Assembly (NCBI GenBank): GCA_016722025.1
Contig: JADKGZ010000012.1
Span: 1-64,000, forward strand
Length of the DNA stretch: 64,000 nucleotides
Source: Acidimicrobiaceae bacterium
GTDB lineage: Bacteria > Actinomycetota > Acidimicrobiia > Acidimicrobiales > Ilumatobacteraceae
Direction: 5' to 3'
Shown here: in pieces, positions 62,573 to 64,000 of the stretch
Numbering within the stretch: position 1 is the first letter of the stretch
How the letters are laid out: each line of letters starts with the position of its first letter
Notes under the pieces: generated by a model
What the model was told of the DNA's origin: nothing
Databases searched by the model: none
Seen by the model: only the letters and a program-made list of their open reading frames with translations
Position numbers and translations under genes: made by a program

Positions 62573-62832
62573 GCAGCAACGGTCGTGCCAAGCGCGACCG
62601 CGAGCGCGCCAAGCAGGAAAAGGCCGCGATCAAGAAAGATCGCAAGCAGGCGGAAGCGTCTGCTGGGCCATCGGCTGAAGAGGTGGAGGCGGCTGCGGCC
62701 CCGAAGCGTCCGCAGGACGATGTGCTTTCCGATCTCGCTGCGTTGCACCAGCGTTTCGACGACGAATCGATCTCCTTCGAGGATTTCGAGGCGGCGAAGG
62801 GGCTGTTGCTCGCGCAACTCGCTGTCGAGTAA
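62569..62832 (+). CDS. Small charged protein with C-terminal SHOCT-like motif, probable CTG start
   Basis: 87 codons open from CTG 62569 to TAA 62832. The N-terminus (SSNGRAKRDRERAKQEKAAIKKDRK) is highly basic and helical. The C-terminus LAALHQRFDDESISFEDFEAAKGLLLAQL follows the SHOCT pattern (short hydrophobic helix, turn, 'I..eeFe..K..LL'). Upstream in this frame a stop lies at 62542-62544, and no ATG, GTG or TTG intervenes. CTG overlaps the csp stop as CTGA, mimicking the ATGA couplings common here. A single-base error in an ATG is an alternative. Confidence 0.6.
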   Translation: MSSNGRAKRDRERAKQEKAAIKKDRKQAEASAGPSAEEVEAAAAPKRPQDDVLSDLAALHQRFDDESISFEDFEAAKGLLLAQLAVE

Positions 62833-62852
62833 CTGAACACGCAAGTCGTCGT

Positions 62853-62906
62853 GAGCCGGCGCATCGACACCTTCTGCCGTCAGGCATGGGTGCGATGCGC
62901 CGGCTC
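62853..62906. terminator. Large hairpin between convergent genes, probable terminator
   Basis: Perfect 14-base arms GAGCCGGCGCATCG (62853-62866) and CGATGCGCCGGCTC (62893-62906) enclose a 26-base loop. It lies 20 bases after the stop of the csp/SHOCT operon and before the end of the convergent YczE-type gene. There is no U-run, as is usual in high-GC actinobacteria. Confidence 0.7.
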
Positions 62907-62970
62907 GTGTCGTTTCATGGCTCGTGTCGTTTCATGGCAGGTGTCGTTTTCGCGGCTCGTGTCGTTTCAG
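62902..62970. repeat. Four tandem copies of a 17-bp unit
   Basis: GGCTCGTGTCGTTTCAT is present perfectly at 62902-62918 and 62919-62935, as a diverged 18-base copy at 62936-62953, and with one change at 62954-62970. The last copy contains the stop codon of the minus-strand membrane gene, and the first overlaps the right arm of the hairpin. Confidence 0.85.
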
Positions 62971-63563
62971 GGCTGATGGCGTGTGCCGGCGGTGTAGTGC
63001 AGCGTGCCCAACCCGAACTTCACCATCGGGCCCATGCACAGCGCGAACACCAGCGTGCCAGGGCCCAGGGCGCCACCGATGACCGCTCCGATCAGCAGTG
63101 GCAGGCCATCGCTGAACCAGCGTGCCGGCACGATGCGCATGCCGCGGGCGACCAGCCCCAGCATCAGCACCTCCGACGGCCCCGCACCCAGCTCGGTGGT
63201 GATCACCGCGCAGATGGCGACGGCGATGATCGCCATGCCGGCAACGAACAGCAACAGCCGGGCGGCCAGCGCGCGCTGCTCGGGGATGATGCTCAGGAAC
63301 ACGTTCACCATCGGCCCGATCACGATCGTGCCGGCGATGCAGGCCCAGCCCAGGCGAGCACCCAGCAACCAGCCGGCAAGGTAGAACACGATCGCGTTGA
63401 CGACGAAGCACACGCCCAACGACCATCCGGTGGCATGTGCCACGCCGGTGTTGAGCACATCGAACGGGGCGACGCCCAACTCGGCGCGCAGCAAGAGCGG
63501 CACTCCGATGGCGACGCCCATCCACGACCCCACCAGGCGGAGGTAGCGGGCGGTCGGCGACAT
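62967..63563 (-). CDS. YczE/YitT-type integral membrane protein
   Basis: 198 residues with five or six membrane helices. The repeated AELGVAPFDVLNTGVA and TELGAGPSEVLMLGL boxes, each after a helix, are the hallmark of YczE/YyaS proteins ('G.GP.d.l..gl'). Function in this family is unclear (YczE affects surfactin/bacillaene production in Bacillus). TAGGTT nine bases before the ATG is a probable -10. Confidence 0.82.
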   Translation of the reverse strand: MSPTARYLRLVGSWMGVAIGVPLLLRAELGVAPFDVLNTGVAHATGWSLGVCFVVNAIVFYLAGWLLGARLGWACIAGTIVIGPMVNVFLSIIPEQRALAARLLLFVAGMAIIAVAICAVITTELGAGPSEVLMLGLVARGMRIVPARWFSDGLPLLIGAVIGGALGPGTLVFALCMGPMVKFGLGTLHYTAGTRHQP

Positions 63564-63625
63564 GGCCCGAGCAACCTACCCGCCCGGTTCTGGATGCACC
63601 CGGACCGACCTGCGAGGATTGACCG

Positions 63626-64000
63626 ATGCTGCTGACACCGATCACCGGAACCTTCGGGGCCGAGCTCAGCGGCGAGCGCGTCGCCGACGGCATCGACGGC
63701 GCCTGGCTGAGCAGGCAACTGGTCGACCACCGGCTGCTGGTGCTGCGCGATCAGCACCTCACGCACGCGCAGCAGGTGCAACTGGCCCGCGAGCTGGGCG
63801 AGCCGACGCCGGCGCATCCGGTCGTGCCCGGCCACCCCGATCATCCCGAGATCCTGGTGCTCGACGGCGCGCAGGGCGGCCGCAACGCTCGCTGGCACAC
63901 CGATGTCACGTTCATGCCCGCACCTCCGGCAGCGTCGGTGCTGGTGGGTGACGTGATGCCGGCCTTCGGTGGCGACACGATGTGGGCCGACACGCGCACT
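63626..64000 (+). CDS. TauD/TfdA-family dioxygenase (5' part, runs off the window)
   Basis: The first 125 codons. ITGTFGAELSGERVADGI is the typical N-terminal strand-helix, LVDHRLLVLRDQHLTHAQQVQLARELGEPTPAHPV the core, and WHTDVTF supplies the iron-binding His-x-Asp. Fe(II)/2-oxoglutarate-dependent oxygenases of this family act on taurine, alkyl sulfates or herbicide-like acids. GAGGAT six bases before ATG 63626 may be the -10. The catalytic distal His lies beyond the window. Confidence 0.9.
   Translation, partial: MLLTPITGTFGAELSGERVADGIDGAWLSRQLVDHRLLVLRDQHLTHAQQVQLARELGEPTPAHPVVPGHPDHPEILVLDGAQGGRNARWHTDVTFMPAPPAASVLVGDVMPAFGGDTMWADTRT

Overview
The window is GC-rich actinobacterial chromosome, most likely from the class Acidimicrobiia (Ilumatobacter/Microthrix-type relatives). 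The evidence is the dapA-rnj-ftsK-(rimO)-pgsA-cinA block, a CarD regulator, a GlnX/GlnH/PknG operon, a WS/DGAT acyltransferase, several class I cytochrome P450s, and a single-chain pyruvate:ferredoxin oxidoreductase. The lineage below phylum is inference. Gene density is very high: no gap exceeds about 230 bp, and I saw no insertion sequence, prophage or CRISPR array.

Layout. 1-7080: partial amino-acid permease, winged-helix regulator, dapA-like aldolase, RNase J, lipoprotein, FtsK. 7119-10724: three-gene minus-strand operon with Roadblock-type proteins, facing an Aer-like redox PAS protein and a PhnD-like protein without signal peptide. 10819-14981: SMP-30 lactonase, rimO, pgsA, cinA, tRNA-Arg(TCT). 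15015-26090: P450 divergent from a TetR gene, CarD, a glutamine-synthetase relative, nuclease/phosphatase, SDRs, a PLP decarboxylase, VOC protein, beta-hydroxyacid dehydrogenase, MhuD-like haem monooxygenase, a second P450. 26240-28378: two small membrane/secreted proteins, a repeat patch, a class III aminotransferase.

28507-37155 is the most notable locus: seven tightly packed genes, glnX-like, glnH-like, coiled coil, pknG-like kinase, PP2C phosphatase, vWA protein, FHA protein. Most junctions overlap by 1-4 bases. It has the mycobacterial amino-acid-sensing GlnX-GlnH-PknG core, plus a putative eraser (PP2C) and reader (FHA), with treble-clef-like Cys pairs on the kinase, phosphatase and FHA protein. 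37174-44419: WS/DGAT, DyP peroxidase, PFOR and its dihydroorotate-dehydrogenase-like partner. 44429-48912: VIT1-type transporter, ABC-2 exporter, NarL-type two-component pair. 48958-54924: nitroreductase, FAD oxidoreductase, TetR, 3Fe-4S ferredoxin, P450, HutD, gamma-butyrobetaine-hydroxylase relative. 54956-64000: kinases, methyltransferase, fourth P450, threonine aldolase, FMN reductase, SRPBCC, SDR, cold-shock protein with a small SHOCT-like protein, YczE-type membrane protein, partial TauD-type dioxygenase.

Two window-wide patterns matter for reading the annotation. First, about fifteen conserved genes carry apparent single-base frameshifts, often in short homopolymers; this looks like uncorrected sequencing indels rather than gene decay, so those genes are annotated as single CDSs across the shift. 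Second, many first-in-operon start codons lie 6-9 bases after a TANNNT hexamer with no Shine-Dalgarno sequence. This suggests widespread leaderless transcription and helps fix starts.
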